DNA of 64,000 nucleotides from Microvirga lotononidis (lineage in GTDB: Bacteria > Pseudomonadota > Alphaproteobacteria > Rhizobiales > Beijerinckiaceae), in assembly GCF_034627025.1 (NCBI RefSeq), contig NZ_CP141048.1, positions 4,788,001 through 4,852,000 of the forward strand, in the 5' to 3' direction. The position numbers and the translations under genes were made by a program. Of this stretch, positions 35,046-47,202 are shown piece by piece (positions within the stretch are counted from its first letter, which is position 1; each line of letters starts with the position of its first letter). The notes beneath the pieces were generated by a model that saw only the letters and a list, made by a program, of their open reading frames with translations, was not told the DNA's origin and made no database searches.

Positions 35046-36407
35046 TCAGGCCTGACGCTCGAGGCGAGCCATCCCGCCCATATAGGGCTGGAGCGCCGGC
35101 GGGATCGTGACGCTGCCGTCCTCGTTCTGATAGTTCTCCAGCACGGCCACGAGCGTACGCCCGACCGCGAGGCCGGAGCCGTTGAGCGTGTGCACGAAAC
35201 GCGGCTGCTTCTCGCCGGCCGCGCGGTAGCGCGCATTCATGCGACGGGCCTGGAAATCGGAGCAGACCGAGCAGCTCGAAATTTCGCGATACATCCCCTG
35301 CCCCGGCAACCACACCTCGATGTCATAGGTCTTGGTCGAGGAGAAGCCCATGTCGCCCGTGCAGAGCGTCATGGTGCGGAACGGCAGTTCGAGCTTCTTC
35401 AGCACGTTCTCGGCGCTCGTGAGCATGCGCTCGTGCTCGTCGGCGGAGGTCTCGGGCGTCGTGATTGAGACGAGTTCGCATTTCACGAACTGGTGCTGGC
35501 GGATCATTCCGCGCGTGTCGCGCCCGGCGGATCCCGCCTCGGCGCGGAAGCTCGGGGTGAGCGCCGTGAAACGCAGGGGCAGCTCTTCCTCGGAGAGGAC
35601 CTGCTCCCGCACGAGGTTGGTGAGCGTAACCTCGGCGGTCGGGATCATGCCGTAGCGGGCGTCCTTGACCAGCTTGGCGACCGCATCGCGCGGCTGACCT
35701 TCGAGCGCGGCGGCCACGATCTGCTCGAGCGCATTGCCCGGAAAGGCCCAGAACTGGTCGTCCTCGAACTTCGGCAGCTGCGCGGTGCCGAACATGGCAT
35801 CGTCCCGCACCAGCAGCGGCGGGTTCACTTCCGTGTAGCCGTGCTCGGTGGTGTGGAGGTCGATCATGAACTGACCGAGGGCGCGCTCCAGGCGCGCCAG
35901 GCCGCCTTTCAGCACGACGAAGCGCGAGCCGGAGAGCTTGGCCGCCGTTTCGAAATCCATCAGGCCGAGAGCCTCGCCGATCTCGAAATGCTGCTTGGCG
36001 CTGTTCATGGTCGGCGGCGTGCCGAAGCGATGGCGCTCCACGTTGCCGTGCTCGTCGGCTCCGACCGGCACATCGGCCTTCGGAATGTTGGGAATGGCGG
36101 CAAGTGCCTCGAACAGCGCCTTCTCGGCGTTCCGCTCGCTCTCCTCCAGCTCCGGCATCGTCTCCTTGATCCGGGCGACCTCGGCCATCAGCTCCTGGGC
36201 ACGGGCCTCGTCCTTCTTGGCCTTGGCCTGGCCGATTTCCTTGGACAGGGCATTGCGGCGCTCGGTGGCGGCCTGCAGGGCAGAGATCGCGGCCTTCCGG
36301 GCATCGTCGAGGGCGATCAGCTGCGCGGACAGGGGCTCCATGCCCCGGTTCCGGAGGCCTTGGTCGAAAGCCGCGGGATTCTCGCGGATGGAACGGATGT
36401 CGTGCAT
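35046..36407 (-). CDS. serS: Seryl-tRNA synthetase
   Basis: 453 residues. The N-terminal antiparallel coiled coil (about 30-105, rich in [16 protein letters not shown]) binds the long variable arm of tRNA-Ser. Class II motifs follow: motif 2 [25 protein letters not shown] (seen in two parts about residues 258-283) and motif 3 with [20 protein letters not shown] near the end. I start at [11 protein letters not shown] (ATG 36407); the longer frame adds a basic leader without support. First position after tatC in the operon, 102 bases downstream of its stop. Confidence 0.97.
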   Translation of the reverse strand: MHDIRSIRENPAAFDQGLRNRGMEPLSAQLIALDDARKAAISALQAATERRNALSKEIGQAKAKKDEARAQELMAEVARIKETMPELEESERNAEKALFEALAAIPNIPKADVPVGADEHGNVERHRFGTPPTMNSAKQHFEIGEALGLMDFETAAKLSGSRFVVLKGGLARLERALGQFMIDLHTTEHGYTEVNPPLLVRDDAMFGTAQLPKFEDDQFWAFPGNALEQIVAAALEGQPRDAVAKLVKDARYGMIPTAEVTLTNLVREQVLSEEELPLRFTALTPSFRAEAGSAGRDTRGMIRQHQFVKCELVSITTPETSADEHERMLTSAENVLKKLELPFRTMTLCTGDMGFSSTKTYDIEVWLPGQGMYREISSCSVCSDFQARRMNARYRAAGEKQPRFVHTLNGSGLAVGRTLVAVLENYQNEDGSVTIPPALQPYMGGMARLERQA

Positions 36408-36509
36408 GGGATGAGGACCTGCTTCGTCGAGCGGTCCTGCCCTTGTCCGACGGGGCCGCCTCTTCAACATATGCCGAGGATGGCGGCCGATGTGGAGTCC
36501 TTTCGGCCT

Positions 36510-37313
36510 CTACCCCTCTGCCGCGCGTGCGGCCTCGGCTTCCGCACGCTTCTTCTCGACCATGGTCACGGAGAAGATGGATGCCTCGTAAAGAAGCAAG
36601 GTGGGGATCGCAAGGGCGAACTGGCTGATCACGTCCGGCGGCGTCAGAACCGCGGCGAGCACGAAGACGAAGACGATGGCGTAGCGACGCTTGTCCTTCA
36701 GGAACTGCGAGTCGATGATCCCCGCGCGGGCGAGCAGGGTCAGGATGACGGGCAGCTGGAAGCAGATGCCGAAGGCGAAGATCAGCGTCATGATCAGCGA
36801 CAGGTACTCGCTGACCTTCGGCAGGAACTCGATGGCGGGAGAATTGTCCGTCGCCAGCTGCTGCATGCCCACGGAGAAGCGCATGAGGAGCGGCATGGCG
36901 ATGAAATAGACGCAGGCCGCGCCAATGATGAACAGGATCGGCGTCGCGAAGAGGTACGGGACGAAGGCCCGGCGCTCGTTCTTGTAAAGGCCAGGCGCCA
37001 CGAACTTGTAGATCTGCACGGCGATGACCGGGAAGGCCAGGAAGCCGGCGCCGAAAGCCGCGACCTGGATCTGCGTGAACAGATATTCCAGACCGTGAGT
37101 ATAGACGAGGTGCGCCTTCTCCGGCGACCCGACCGCCAGGACGTAGGGCCAGACAAGCGCGTTGTAGATGTACTTCGCGGCGGCGAAGCAGATGAAGAAC
37201 ATGACCACGAAAGCGGCCAGGGCCTTGATCAGGCGCGAGCGCAGTTCGGTCAGGTGCTCGATCAGAGGCGCGCGCGAAGCTTCGACCTCATCGTCTTCAG
37301 CGGCGGTGGTCAT
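36510..37313 (-). CDS. tatC: Sec-independent (Tat) translocase subunit TatC
   Basis: 267 residues with six membrane helices. N-terminal [16 protein letters not shown] contains the Glu and Arg of the twin-arginine recognition site, and [16 protein letters not shown] in the second cytoplasmic loop is the other conserved patch. TatC with TatB binds folded substrates carrying RR signal peptides; TatA forms the passage. Start ATG 37313 overlaps the end of tatB by 4 bases (ATGA). The C-terminal tail is acidic/Ala-rich. Confidence 0.97.
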   Translation of the reverse strand: MTTAAEDDEVEASRAPLIEHLTELRSRLIKALAAFVVMFFICFAAAKYIYNALVWPYVLAVGSPEKAHLVYTHGLEYLFTQIQVAAFGAGFLAFPVIAVQIYKFVAPGLYKNERRAFVPYLFATPILFIIGAACVYFIAMPLLMRFSVGMQQLATDNSPAIEFLPKVSEYLSLIMTLIFAFGICFQLPVILTLLARAGIIDSQFLKDKRRYAIVFVFVLAAVLTPPDVISQFALAIPTLLLYEASIFSVTMVEKKRAEAEAARAAEG

Positions 37314-37915
37314 CCGGCTTTCGCGTCCGATTTTTCTGGTTTTTCTGAAAGTTGCTCGGCAAGGGCAGCCTGCTGGGCCTCGTACTCCGCCTCCCGCCTA
37401 AGGGACTCGGCGATCTCCGCAGCCGGATCGACGTTCGGCGGAGGCGGCAGGTCGATCAGCGGATCGGCGGGGGCCGGCTCGCGCCCCTCCACCACCGCCT
37501 GGACCGAGGCGTCGGAGGCTTCCTGGACCGGATTCGCCGGCTCGGATGCCGCCTGTTCGGCAGTTACCGGCGGGACCACCTGTCCGGTCTCGGTCTCGGA
37601 AGCCTTGGCGGCGGCCGGGACAGGCGCTTCGATCGAGGTCTTGAGCTCGTCCCGGATCGTCTGAATCGGGTTGAAGTTCGGGGTGCCCACGGACGAGACG
37701 GAATCGTTCATCCCCTGGAGCTGCTTCTTGACATCGTCGAGCTCGGCCTCGCGCATGGCCTCGTTGAACTGCCCCTGAAACTCGGCCGCCATGCGGCGAA
37801 GCTTCCCCGTCACCTGCCCGACCGTCCGCAGCGCCTTCGGCAGGTCCTTCGGGCCGATCACGATCAACGCGACGGCGCCGATCACCATGACCTCACCCCA
37901 GCTCATGTCCAACAT
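37310..37915 (-). CDS. tatB: Sec-independent (Tat) translocase subunit TatB
   Basis: 201 residues. [29 protein letters not shown] is the TatB transmembrane helix plus the conserved GP-K-LP hinge, followed by an amphipathic helix (about 30-75). The C-terminal 120 residues are Pro/Glu/Ala-rich, longer than in E. coli TatB (171), with two PPP-NVD-like motifs. ATG at 37915; the 3' end overlaps tatC. A 74-base gap separates it from tatA. Confidence 0.95.
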   Translation of the reverse strand: MLDMSWGEVMVIGAVALIVIGPKDLPKALRTVGQVTGKLRRMAAEFQGQFNEAMREAELDDVKKQLQGMNDSVSSVGTPNFNPIQTIRDELKTSIEAPVPAAAKASETETGQVVPPVTAEQAASEPANPVQEASDASVQAVVEGREPAPADPLIDLPPPPNVDPAAEIAESLRREAEYEAQQAALAEQLSEKPEKSDAKAG

Positions 37916-37989
37916 GACGTGGCCTCGAACCTGCCTCTTAGGTACTCACGCGTACTGACACGCCGCTCCAAAGCGGCGGCGCACGAACC

Positions 37990-38235
37990 TTAGCCGACCT
38001 TGTGGTCCGTCGTTGCGGTGCTCGTGGGAGCGCCGGCCTGATGGTCGAGGGTGCGGACCGGCTCGGACGGCTGCACCGGCGTTGCCGGGGTGTTGTCGTC
38101 CTCGGACATGCCCTTCTTGAAGGCCTTGATGCCCTTCGCAACGTCACCCATCATGTCGGAGATCTTGCCGCGTCCGAACAGAAGGACGACGATCAGACCG
38201 ACGACGATCCAGTGCCAAATACTCGTGCCACCCAT
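37990..38235 (-). CDS. tatA: Sec-independent (Tat) translocase subunit TatA
   Basis: 81 residues. [38 protein letters not shown] gives the transmembrane helix, the FGRGK hinge and the amphipathic helix of TatA, distinguishing it from TatB (FGRGK versus IGPKDLP). A short Thr/Pro-rich tail ends in HKVG. TatA oligomers form the Tat pore. 57 bases separate it from the upstream ABC ATPase. Confidence 0.96.
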   Translation of the reverse strand: MGGTSIWHWIVVGLIVVLLFGRGKISDMMGDVAKGIKAFKKGMSEDDNTPATPVQPSEPVRTLDHQAGAPTSTATTDHKVG

Positions 38236-38292
38236 GGCAATTCCTCCAGCGCCCCGAAGGGCGCGACTTCTCGATATGAACTCGCCGTCAAC

Positions 38293-39413
<1,121 letters not shown>

Positions 39414-39417
<4 letters not shown>

Positions 39418-40133
39418 TCCTCGCCCACTTCGGTCTGATGCATGTCGAGAGGCTGGAGCAGATCGTCCTCCAGCGGATCCTCGTCCTCGCGCAGGGCATC
39501 CGCATCGGAGGGTGTCGGCACCGAAAAGTCCGAGGGAACGCGCCCCTCAATGAAGCCGGCGCCCTTGAGTTCCTCGAGACCCGGCAGGTCCTCGATGGCG
39601 TCGAGCCCGAAATGCTCAAGAAAGCCAGGCGTCGTGCCATAGGTCACCGGACGGCCGGGAGCCTTCCTGCGCCCCCTCAGGCGGATCCAGCCCGTCTCGA
39701 GCAGGGTGTCGATGGTGCCCTTGGAGGTGGCAACGCCGCGGATCTCCTCGATCTCGGCGCGGGTCACCGGCTGGTGATAGGCGATGATCGCCAGGGTCTC
39801 CATGGCGGCGCGCGACAGCCGGCGCTGTTCGACCACGTCGCGGGCGAGCACGAAGGACAGGTCGCCGGCGGTGCGGAAGGTCCACTTGCCGGCCACCCGG
39901 ACGAGATTGACGCCCCGGGAGGCATACAGCTCGGTCAGATCCTGAAGGATCTTGCCCACATCCGCGCCTTCCGGCAGGCGCCCGCTCAACTCGTCGGCGC
40001 TCAAGGGCGCGGGCGCAGCGAACAGAAGCGCCTCGGCGATCCGCATGGCCTCGCCGTGATCGGGAACATGGCTGATCTCGGGCGCCTCGGCTTCGGGCAT
40101 CTCGGTCGTGTCGTCCTGCGTGTCGGGCAGCAT
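39414..40133 (-). CDS. scpB: Segregation and condensation protein B
   Basis: 239 residues. Winged-helix kleisin partner: AMRIAEALLFAAPAPLSADEL in the first domain, FVLARDVVEQRRLSRAAMETLAIIAYHQPVTRAEIEEIRGV in the second, with the ETLAIIAYHQP-TRAEIE-IRG core diagnostic of ScpB. With ScpA it binds Smc in the bacterial condensin. I choose the ATG at 40133 five bases after scpA; a TTG at 40142 would overlap scpA. C-terminal tail acidic. Confidence 0.95.
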
Positions 40134-40138
40134 CGTGA

Positions 40139-40939
40139 TCAAACTCCTGCCTCGGCCGGGTCGGCCACGGGCTTGACCCAGACCGGAGCAAAGGCCTCGT
40201 CCTGCCGGACCGTCAGCTTGCCCTCGCGCACCATTTCCAGGGTTGCGGACAGGGCCGAGGCGAGAATTGTCGGTCGCATGGCGGGCTCGACCATGTATTC
40301 CATCAGATAGGTGTCGAGCGTCACCCAGTCGTTCAAGTGGCCGACCAGACGCTCAAGGGCCTCCCGCGCATCGACCAGCGACCAGACGTTCCGCTTGTGG
40401 AGGGAAACCTTCGCGTTGAACTGGATCTGCCGCTGCTGGGCATAGGCCTTGAGAAGGTCGTAGAGGCTCGCCTCGTAGCGGGAATCCCGGAGGATGATCA
40501 CGGGCTCCGGTGCGCCCCGGGCGAAGACATCACGGCCGAGCCACGCACGCTCGCCCATCTTCTTGGCGGCCTCGCGGATCGCCTCCAGGCGGCGCAGGCG
40601 CAGGGCCAGGGCCGAGGCGAGTTCCTCGGCGCTCGGCTCCTCGCCCTTCGGCGGCTCGGGCAGCAGGAGGCGCGACTTGAGATAGGCAAGCCAGGCCGCC
40701 ATCACGAGGTAATCGGCCGCCAGTTCCAGGCGCATGCGCCGCGCCGCCTCGATGAAGGCGATGTACTGCTCGGCAAGGGCCAGGATCGAGATCCGGTGGA
40801 GATCCACCTTCTGACGCCGGGCGAGTTCCAGCAGCAGGTCGAGCGGCCCTTCGAACCCATCCACGTCGACGAGCAGGGCGGGCTCGCTCTCGGCCCGCTC
40901 CGTGCGCTCGACATCCTCGAAGGGTAAGGGGTTTGCCAT
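40139..40939 (-). CDS. scpA: Segregation and condensation protein A
   Basis: 266 residues, kleisin of the Smc-ScpAB condensin. DGFEGPLDLLLELARRQKVDL near the N-terminus (about 28-48) and the helices around YLVMAAWLAYLKSRLLLPEP are typical; the C-terminal winged helix ends near VREGKLTVRQDEAFAPVWV. Stop codon lies 5 bases before scpB. It follows nagZ by 40 bases. Confidence 0.96.
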   Translation of the reverse strand: MANPLPFEDVERTERAESEPALLVDVDGFEGPLDLLLELARRQKVDLHRISILALAEQYIAFIEAARRMRLELAADYLVMAAWLAYLKSRLLLPEPPKGEEPSAEELASALALRLRRLEAIREAAKKMGERAWLGRDVFARGAPEPVIILRDSRYEASLYDLLKAYAQQRQIQFNAKVSLHKRNVWSLVDAREALERLVGHLNDWVTLDTYLMEYMVEPAMRPTILASALSATLEMVREGKLTVRQDEAFAPVWVKPVADPAEAGV

Positions 40940-40979
40940 CGACCGTACTCAACTCATGGGGTTCGAAGCTTCATTAGCT

Positions 40980-41999
40980 TTAGGCGATCATCGCAAGAGC
41001 AGAATCGAGCCTGGATCGTGCATCCACAGGATCCAACGGCTCCGGATCATGGGTGATGCGTGCTAACGCAGCGTTAGCGCGGCGCAGGGCTTCCCCGCCC
41101 AGGATGGGGGCTGCCTCGGCGACGGCGCGCATCTCCTCCATGTTGCCGTTGCAGTGAAGGGCCATGTCGCAGCCGGCCGCGAAGGCGGCCTCCGTCCGAT
41201 CCCGGAACGAACCGGAAAGGGCGTGCATCGACAGGTCGTCGGTCATCACCAGCCCGTCATAGCCGATATGGCCGCGGATGATGTCCTGCATGACCACCGG
41301 GGAGGTCGTCGCGGGACGCTCCGGGTCCAGGGCCGTGTAGACAACGTGTGCCGTCATGGCGAGGGGCATGTCGGTGAGCATGCGGAAAGGCGCGAAATCG
41401 TGCCGCTCAAGCTCGTCCCGGGAGGCATCGACAACGGGCAGGGCCAGGTGACTGTCGGCTCCGGCCCGGCCATGCCCCGGCATATGTTTGACCACAGGCA
41501 GCACGCCGCCCGCCAGGAGTCCCTCGGCGGCCGCCCGGCCCAGGATGGCAACCTGACTCGGCGTTGGGCCGTAGGCCCGGTCGCCGATCACGTCGTGGGC
41601 GCCCGGCGAGGGGACGTCCAGGACCGGCAGGCAATCGACCGTGATGCCGACGGAGCGGAGGTCGTGAGCGATCAGTCGGGCTCCGAGCCGGGCGATCTCG
41701 CGCTGAACGAGCGGATCGTTCGCATGAAGGCGGCCATAGGTGCGGCCGGAGGGGTATTTGGGCCAATGCGGCGGCCCGAGGCGCTGAACCCGGCCACCCT
41801 CCTGGTCGATCAGGATCGGCGCGTCGGACCGGCCGACCGCGTCCCTCAAGGCGGCACAGAGCGCCCTCACCTGCTCGGGGCTCTCCACGTTGCGGCGGAA
41901 CAGGATGAAGCCCCAGGGATCTGCCTCCTTGAAGAAAGAGGCCTCGTCCAGGGTGAGCTCGGTGCCGGAGCATCCAGCAATAAAGGCGCGGGTGTTCAT
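40980..41999 (-). CDS. nagZ: Beta-N-acetylhexosaminidase (peptidoglycan recycling)
   Basis: 339 residues, GH3 TIM barrel. KHMPGHGRAGADSHLALP contains the KH-x-PGHG-x-DSH loop with the catalytic His-Asp dyad, and LVMTDDLSMHALSG carries the nucleophile Asp. It removes N-acetylglucosamine from 1,6-anhydromuropeptides in the cytoplasm, the step that produces AmpC-inducing muropeptides in some bacteria. The N-terminal CSGTELTLDEASFFKE is the family start. Between SPOR and scpA, as in other Rhizobiales. Confidence 0.95.
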   Translation of the reverse strand: MNTRAFIAGCSGTELTLDEASFFKEADPWGFILFRRNVESPEQVRALCAALRDAVGRSDAPILIDQEGGRVQRLGPPHWPKYPSGRTYGRLHANDPLVQREIARLGARLIAHDLRSVGITVDCLPVLDVPSPGAHDVIGDRAYGPTPSQVAILGRAAAEGLLAGGVLPVVKHMPGHGRAGADSHLALPVVDASRDELERHDFAPFRMLTDMPLAMTAHVVYTALDPERPATTSPVVMQDIIRGHIGYDGLVMTDDLSMHALSGSFRDRTEAAFAAGCDMALHCNGNMEEMRAVAEAAPILGGEALRRANAALARITHDPEPLDPVDARSRLDSALAMIA

Positions 42000-42057
42000 A
42001 CCCGCGCCTTAAGTCTCCTGCTCGGCAGGGTCAAGAAATCTCGACCGCCAAGCCGTA

Positions 42058-43461
42058 TCAGTTCTTAGCGACGAAGCACTGCCCACCCTGTCCCTGCAGC
42101 TTGGAGCAGAGGGAGGATGCCTCTTCCTTGGACAGGGGCCCGACCCGCACGCGATAGATGGTGCTGCCGTTCACCTCGGCCTTGCGGATGAGGGACGGCA
42201 TGCCTTCGAGATCGGGATACTTGCGCTGGAACGAGGCAAAGGCCGTCTGAGCGCCGGCTTCCGAATTGGCGAGGCCGAGCTGCACGGCGAAACCGCCGGT
42301 GGGCGTCGTTTCCGCAGCTGCCGTTGCGGGAGCGATCGGCTGAACGGATGCGACCTGCGTCGGTGCGGGCGTGGCTGCCGCGGGCTTCGGAGCCGGAGAA
42401 GGCGTAGCGGGCGCCGCGACCGGGGTGCTCGCCGCCGCGCGAGGCTGGGTGGACGCCGTCTGAACGGGAGCAGGCTGGGCCTGGGCCTGGGGCGGCAGCG
42501 TCATGGTCGTGGGAGTTGCCGGCTGGGCGGCCGGGCGCTCCGAGCCCGCCACGGTGCCGTCGGGACGGATGGTGACCGTGCGGACCTTCTTCGGCTCCCC
42601 GAGATTCAGGCTGGCGGTCTGATGAGGCTTGACCGAACTGGTGGGGATCGTGCCGCCCGTGGCGTCGGCTACAGCGCCGCCATTCATGCGCACGGCCTGC
42701 TGCAGATCGACCGGCTGCTCCTCCCGATTGACGACCTTTGTCGCCGCATTCTGGTTGGCGCGCTCGTAGATCTGCTTGTTCTGGTTCGGGATTTCGACCC
42801 CACCCGGATTTTGCGGCTGGACCTTCGTGGGCTCGTTGCTGGCCTTCACGAGGGGCGGCTCTCCCCCGGTGATCGCTGACGAGCCCGAAGCCAGGTAGGC
42901 TCCGCCGCCGCCGAGCACGACGGCACCCACGACCGCGGCGATGGCTACCACGCTCTTGCGGGACCGGCCTTTCTCGACCGGAGCGTAATCCTGCTGCTGA
43001 TCGTACTCCTGGTCCGCGTAAGGCCCGGCCTGATCGGCATAGTAGTCCTGCGCGTAGGCCTCGTTGCCGTAAGCGTCGTGCCCCTGGTGAGCGGGCTGGT
43101 GGGCATAACCGGGCTCGGGCGCACGAACATGGCTCTGCGCATATCCGCCGAGATCGAACGACGGCGCGGCGTGACCTCCCTGCGGCGCGCGGACCGGCAC
43201 TTCGCGCGCGGCGTGCGGCACGGTGTCGCGGACGGCAAAGAGGTCGTCGATCGACGAGCCCTGCTGGCGCGGCCGGGCGGAACCATCATTAGCCAAAATG
43301 GCCTGGAAGGGATCGTCTTGCCCTACAATCCGGGCCAATTCCGCGAGCGGATCGTTCCGCCCGGCGGTAGCCGGCTGGGATTGCGGGGTTCCCGCCTGCG
43401 CGAGTTGCCGTTCGATCTCGTTAAGGTCGACGGCAAAACGGGGCTTTACTGATTCGCTCAT
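42058..43461 (-). CDS. SPOR-domain septal/peptidoglycan-binding protein
   Basis: 467 residues. A long cytoplasmic N-terminal region rich in Gln/Tyr/Asp (residues 1-165, with HQPAHQGHDAYGNEAYAQDY) is followed by a membrane helix (VVAIAAVVGAVVLGGGGAYLA at about 170-190), a Pro/Ala/Thr-rich periplasmic linker (about 240-385) and a SPOR domain at the end (about 390-467: GFAVQLGLANSEAGAQTAF, VNGSTIYRVRVGPLSKEEA). SPOR domains bind denuded glycan at division septa. The family sits between argS and nagZ in Rhizobiales. ATG at 43461. Confidence 0.9.
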   Translation of the reverse strand: MSESVKPRFAVDLNEIERQLAQAGTPQSQPATAGRNDPLAELARIVGQDDPFQAILANDGSARPRQQGSSIDDLFAVRDTVPHAAREVPVRAPQGGHAAPSFDLGGYAQSHVRAPEPGYAHQPAHQGHDAYGNEAYAQDYYADQAGPYADQEYDQQQDYAPVEKGRSRKSVVAIAAVVGAVVLGGGGAYLASGSSAITGGEPPLVKASNEPTKVQPQNPGGVEIPNQNKQIYERANQNAATKVVNREEQPVDLQQAVRMNGGAVADATGGTIPTSSVKPHQTASLNLGEPKKVRTVTIRPDGTVAGSERPAAQPATPTTMTLPPQAQAQPAPVQTASTQPRAAASTPVAAPATPSPAPKPAAATPAPTQVASVQPIAPATAAAETTPTGGFAVQLGLANSEAGAQTAFASFQRKYPDLEGMPSLIRKAEVNGSTIYRVRVGPLSKEEASSLCSKLQGQGGQCFVAKN

Positions 43462-43567
43462 GCGCCGGATCTCCAGTTACGCGACAGGAGCACCGTTGCT
43501 CCGCCTGCACGACGTAACGAAACCCGACGCGAACGCTTCGTAAGCGGTTGATCCGCCTGAAGAAACA

Positions 43568-45328
43568 CTATCGCATTTCGTCGGGTGCCGTGACGCCCAG
43601 GATTGCGAGACCAGATGCGAGCACGCCCTTGAGGGCATGCACGAGAGCGAGTCTCGCTTGTGTTGAATCTTTATCAGTTAGATTAACAAAGCGTAATTGC
43701 GGCAAGTCTTTGCCCTTATTCCATAAACTATGGAAGGCACTCGCCAGGTCGTACAGGTAAAACGCGACGCGATGGGGTTCGTGGGCTTCGGCCGCGGCTT
43801 CGATCGTCCGGGGGAACTGGGCGATGCGATGGACGATGTCCATTTCCGCGTCGTCACTCAGGATCGACAGATCCGCCTTCTCGAGCTGTGCCGCCGAGAA
43901 GTCGGCGCCCGGGAACGCCTCCGCCGCCTGACGAAAGACCGAAGCACACCGTGCGTGGGCGTACTGGACGTAGAAGACCGGGTTGTCCTTGGACTGCTCG
44001 ACCACCTTGGCCAGGTCGAAATCCAGGGTTGCGTCGTTCTTGCGGAAGATCATCATGAAGCGGGTGGCGTCCCGGCCCACCTCGTCAACCACCTCGCGAA
44101 GGGTCACGAAGTCACCCGAGCGCTTCGACATCTTCACCGGCTCGCCGCCGCGGAGAAGCTTCACGAGCTGGCACAGCTTCACGTCGAGATCGGCCTTATT
44201 GTCCGAAACGGCTTTCACGGCCGCCTGCATGCGCTTCACGTAGCCGCCGTGGTCCGCGCCCCACACGTCGATCATAGAGGCGAAGCCCCGCTCGAACTTG
44301 GAGCGGTGATAGGCGATGTCGGAGGCGAAATAAGTGTAGGATCCGTCGGACTTCAGGAGCGGGCGATCCACCTCGTCGCCGAAAGCGGTGGCGCGGAAGA
44401 GCAATTGATCCCGGTCCTCCCAGTCCTCGTCCTTCTGGCCCTTGGGGGGCGGCAGGCGGCCCATATAGACCAGATCACGGCCGCGCAGCTCCGTGATGAG
44501 CTCCTTGACCTGATCCTGAGGCCCCCGCTGCAGGGAGCGTTCCGAGAAGAACACGTCGTGATGGATGTTGAGGGCAGCGAGGTCCTCCCGGATCATGTCC
44601 ATCATGGCATTGATGGAGGTCTCGCGCACGAGCGGCAGCCATTCGGCTTCGGGTTTGTCGAGCAGGCTCGTGCCGTATTCCTTGGCCATCCGCTCGCCGA
44701 CGGGCTTCAGGTAATCGCCAGGATAAAGCCCCTCCGGAATCTCGCCGATATCGTGGCCCAAGGCCTCCTTGTAGCGGAGATAGGCCGAGCGGGCGAGAAC
44801 ATCGACCTGCGCGCCGGCATCGTTGATGTAGTATTCGCGCGTGACCTTGTAGCCGGCGAAATCCAGGAGCCCGGCCAGGGCGTCGCCGAACACTGCGCCC
44901 CGGCAATGACCCACATGCATCGGCCCCGTCGGATTGGCCGAGACATACTCGACATTGACCGGCGCGCCCGCCCCCTGCCCACTCCGGCCGAAACCGTCGC
45001 TGTCGACGACAGCGGCCCGCAGAACCTCGCGCAGGGTCGAGGGCACCAACCGGATATTGATGAAGCCGGGACCGGCGATCTCCACGTTGGTGACGCGCGG
45101 ATCGTCCTTGAGGTCGGCGACGAGAAGCTCGGCCAGGGCACGCGGGTTCATGCGCGCCTCCTTGGCCAGTACCATGGCGGCGTTCGTGGCGAGGTCGCCA
45201 TGGGAGGGATCGCGCGGCGGCTCGACCACGACGCGGCTGACATTCAGCCCCGATGGAATCTTGCCCTCTTCGGCCAACCGGCCGAGCGCATCCGCAACCC
45301 GCTTCTCAAACAGCCCGAAAATGTTCAT
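43568..45328 (-). CDS. argS: Arginyl-tRNA synthetase
   Basis: 586 residues. Class I signature: the HIGH motif [13 protein letters not shown] (about residues 130-142), and KMSK in [19 protein letters not shown]. The N-terminal additional domain (about 1-110) and C-terminal anticodon-binding DALR domain (about 455-586, ending near [18 protein letters not shown]) are both present. Charges tRNA-Arg with arginine, needing the tRNA for activation. 106 bases separate its stop from the SPOR gene start. Confidence 0.97.
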   Translation of the reverse strand: MNIFGLFEKRVADALGRLAEEGKIPSGLNVSRVVVEPPRDPSHGDLATNAAMVLAKEARMNPRALAELLVADLKDDPRVTNVEIAGPGFINIRLVPSTLREVLRAAVVDSDGFGRSGQGAGAPVNVEYVSANPTGPMHVGHCRGAVFGDALAGLLDFAGYKVTREYYINDAGAQVDVLARSAYLRYKEALGHDIGEIPEGLYPGDYLKPVGERMAKEYGTSLLDKPEAEWLPLVRETSINAMMDMIREDLAALNIHHDVFFSERSLQRGPQDQVKELITELRGRDLVYMGRLPPPKGQKDEDWEDRDQLLFRATAFGDEVDRPLLKSDGSYTYFASDIAYHRSKFERGFASMIDVWGADHGGYVKRMQAAVKAVSDNKADLDVKLCQLVKLLRGGEPVKMSKRSGDFVTLREVVDEVGRDATRFMMIFRKNDATLDFDLAKVVEQSKDNPVFYVQYAHARCASVFRQAAEAFPGADFSAAQLEKADLSILSDDAEMDIVHRIAQFPRTIEAAAEAHEPHRVAFYLYDLASAFHSLWNKGKDLPQLRFVNLTDKDSTQARLALVHALKGVLASGLAILGVTAPDEMR

Positions 45329-45387
45329 GGTACTTTATCTCTGAAGGGCCCCGGGCCCTGAATGCCATCGTGCGCTCGGTCATCGGC

Positions 45388-45484
45388 CCAAAAGCGGAAG
45401 CCACCTTTGGGGCTCATCCGATGATCTCATCCCGAAATGAGCGCACCGTCCAGAGCGGAAAACCGAAGCCACTTTTCCGCACGA
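45388..45484. repeat. Two dispersed palindromes between dgt and argS
   Basis: CCCAAAAGCGGAAGCCACCTTTGGGG (read as two arms, about 45388-45411) and GCGGAAAA (45455-45462) with TTTTCCGC (45473-45480) around CCGAAGCCAC. The shared GAAGCCAC core ties both to the family at 15993, 21068 and 24974. They lie in the 160-base gap between two genes of one direction, so they would be transcribed if dgt and argS share an mRNA. Confidence 0.72.
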
Positions 45485-45488
45485 TGCG

Positions 45489-46697
45489 CTAACGCAGGTC
45501 CGGCGTCACGTCAAACAGCCGCCGGTGTTCAAGGATCGCATATCGGTCCGTCATGCCGGCGATGTAGTCAGCCACCCGACGGGCGAGCCTTGGCTCGTCG
45601 TCCTTCGGCAGGTCGGCCTGCCATTCCTCCGGCATCAGCTCCGGCTCGGCCTTGAAGCGTCTGAAAAGGTCCCGCAGCACGGAATCCGCCTGGGCGCGGA
45701 CCCGCATCACGTCCGGGTGCCGGTACATGTGGGCGTAGAGGAAGCGTTTGATGGAGGCGTCGGCCTCCGTCATGCCCTTCGAGAAGCAGACCATGGTGTC
45801 GCCCGCCTGCCGGATGTCCTGCGCGCTCTGCGGCGACAGCGCGGCGATCCTGCGCTCGCCCTCGGCGACCACGTCCTCGACGAAGCGCGTGATGACGCGC
45901 CGGGTCAGCTCATGGATGCGCCGGGAGAGATCGAGAGTTGGATAACGCGCGTCGATCTCAGTGAGGAGGCCGTCGAGAAACGGCACCGCGCGCAATTCCT
46001 CGATCCTGAACAGCCCAGCCCGCAACCCGTCGTCGATGTCGTGGGCATCGTAGGCGATGTCGTCCGCGATGGCGGCCGCCTGGGCCTCCCCTCCGGCATG
46101 GGTGGCGAGTTCCAGGTCCTGGAGGGCGTTGTATTCGAGGATCGCCAGCGGGACGCCCCGCGCGGCATAGCGCAGGGTCGGTTGCCCCCCGGCATCCAGG
46201 AGCGGGCCGTTGTGCTTGACCAGCCCCTCCAGGGTTTCCCAGGTGAGGTTGAGCCCGTCATATTCCGCGTAGCGGCGCTCCAGACGGGTCACCACCCGCA
46301 GGGCCTGGGCGTTATGATCGAAGCCGCCGAACCCGGCCATGCACTCGTCGAGGGTGTCCTCGCCGGTATGGCCGAAGGGCGTATGGCCGAGGTCGTGGGA
46401 CAGCGCCAGAGCCTCGGCCAGATCCTCGTCGAGGCCGAGGGAGCGGGCGAGCGCCCGGGCGATCTGGCTCACTTCGATGGTATGGGTCAGCCGGGTCCGG
46501 AAGTGATCGCCCTCGTGATAGACGAACACCTGCGTCTTGTGCTTCAGGCGCCGAAAGGCCGAGGAATGAATGATCCGGTCCCGGTCGCGCTGGAATTCGC
46601 TGCGGGTCGGCGACACCGCCTCCGGGAACAGCCGGCCTCTGCTTCCCCAAGGGTCGCAGGCATAAGGGGCTCGCCATCTCTCGCCATAGGGCCGCAC
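45489..46697 (-). CDS. Deoxyguanosinetriphosphate triphosphohydrolase-like protein
   Basis: 402 residues, HD-domain dNTPase of the short (type 2, dgt-like) class. [33 protein letters not shown], and the metal site [16 protein letters not shown] are all present, with [14 protein letters not shown] further on. The class hydrolyses dNTPs to deoxynucleosides and inorganic triphosphate. Starts with GTG at 46697 ([13 protein letters not shown]). Divergent from erpA with a 94-base gap that must hold both promoters. Head of the dgt-argS-SPOR-nagZ run. Confidence 0.93.
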   Translation of the reverse strand: MRPYGERWRAPYACDPWGSRGRLFPEAVSPTRSEFQRDRDRIIHSSAFRRLKHKTQVFVYHEGDHFRTRLTHTIEVSQIARALARSLGLDEDLAEALALSHDLGHTPFGHTGEDTLDECMAGFGGFDHNAQALRVVTRLERRYAEYDGLNLTWETLEGLVKHNGPLLDAGGQPTLRYAARGVPLAILEYNALQDLELATHAGGEAQAAAIADDIAYDAHDIDDGLRAGLFRIEELRAVPFLDGLLTEIDARYPTLDLSRRIHELTRRVITRFVEDVVAEGERRIAALSPQSAQDIRQAGDTMVCFSKGMTEADASIKRFLYAHMYRHPDVMRVRAQADSVLRDLFRRFKAEPELMPEEWQADLPKDDEPRLARRVADYIAGMTDRYAILEHRRLFDVTPDLR

Positions 46698-46791
46698 GAT
46701 CTTCCCCGGGTTGAAGCCTTGTCAGTGCGCACTTACCTTGCTCTTAACACTTTATGCAAGAATTGCGTCCGCCCAAGGACTGGAATTGCCC

Positions 46792-47118
46792 ATGACCGGT
46801 ATCACCCTGACTGACCGCGCCGCCCGCCGCATCAACGAGATCATGTCGTCCGAGCCCGCCGGCTCCCACCTGAGAATCAGCGTCAACGGAGGCGGCTGCT
46901 CCGGCTTCCAGTACGCATTCGACGTGGACCGCACTCGGCAGGACGACGACCTCGTGATCGAAAGGGACGGGGCGACCGTGGTCGTGGACGAGGTGTCGAT
47001 CCAGTACATGGACGGCTCCGTCATCGATTTCGTGGACGACCTGATCGGCCAATCCTTCAAGATCGAGAATCCCCATGCCACCGCCTCTTGCGGCTGCGGC
47101 ACCTCGTTCTCGTTGTAA
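46792..47118 (+). CDS. erpA: A-type iron-sulfur cluster carrier (ErpA/IscA)
   Basis: 108 residues. The three ligand cysteines are in GGGCSGFQY and CGCGTSF at the C-terminus, typical of A-type carriers that pass 4Fe-4S clusters to apoproteins. NGGGCSGFQYAFD is closest to ErpA; IscA of some genomes is alike, so the name is by best fit. The frame runs upstream but MTGITLTDRAARRINEIM at 46792 is the natural start. Divergent from dgt; the exported protein gene begins 84 bases on. Confidence 0.88.
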   Translation: MTGITLTDRAARRINEIMSSEPAGSHLRISVNGGGCSGFQYAFDVDRTRQDDDLVIERDGATVVVDEVSIQYMDGSVIDFVDDLIGQSFKIENPHATASCGCGTSFSL

Positions 47119-47202
47119 AATCGTTACGTCACGCCCTATTCTCCCGGGACATTTTCATTAAGGTTCGACCGGCGCCAGATTCGCCGGCTTTGGGGGACTG
47201 AG

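Noticed and set aside
35493..37664. 723-residue open frame antisense to serS-tatC-tatB
   Set aside because: Crosses gene boundaries and has shadow composition.
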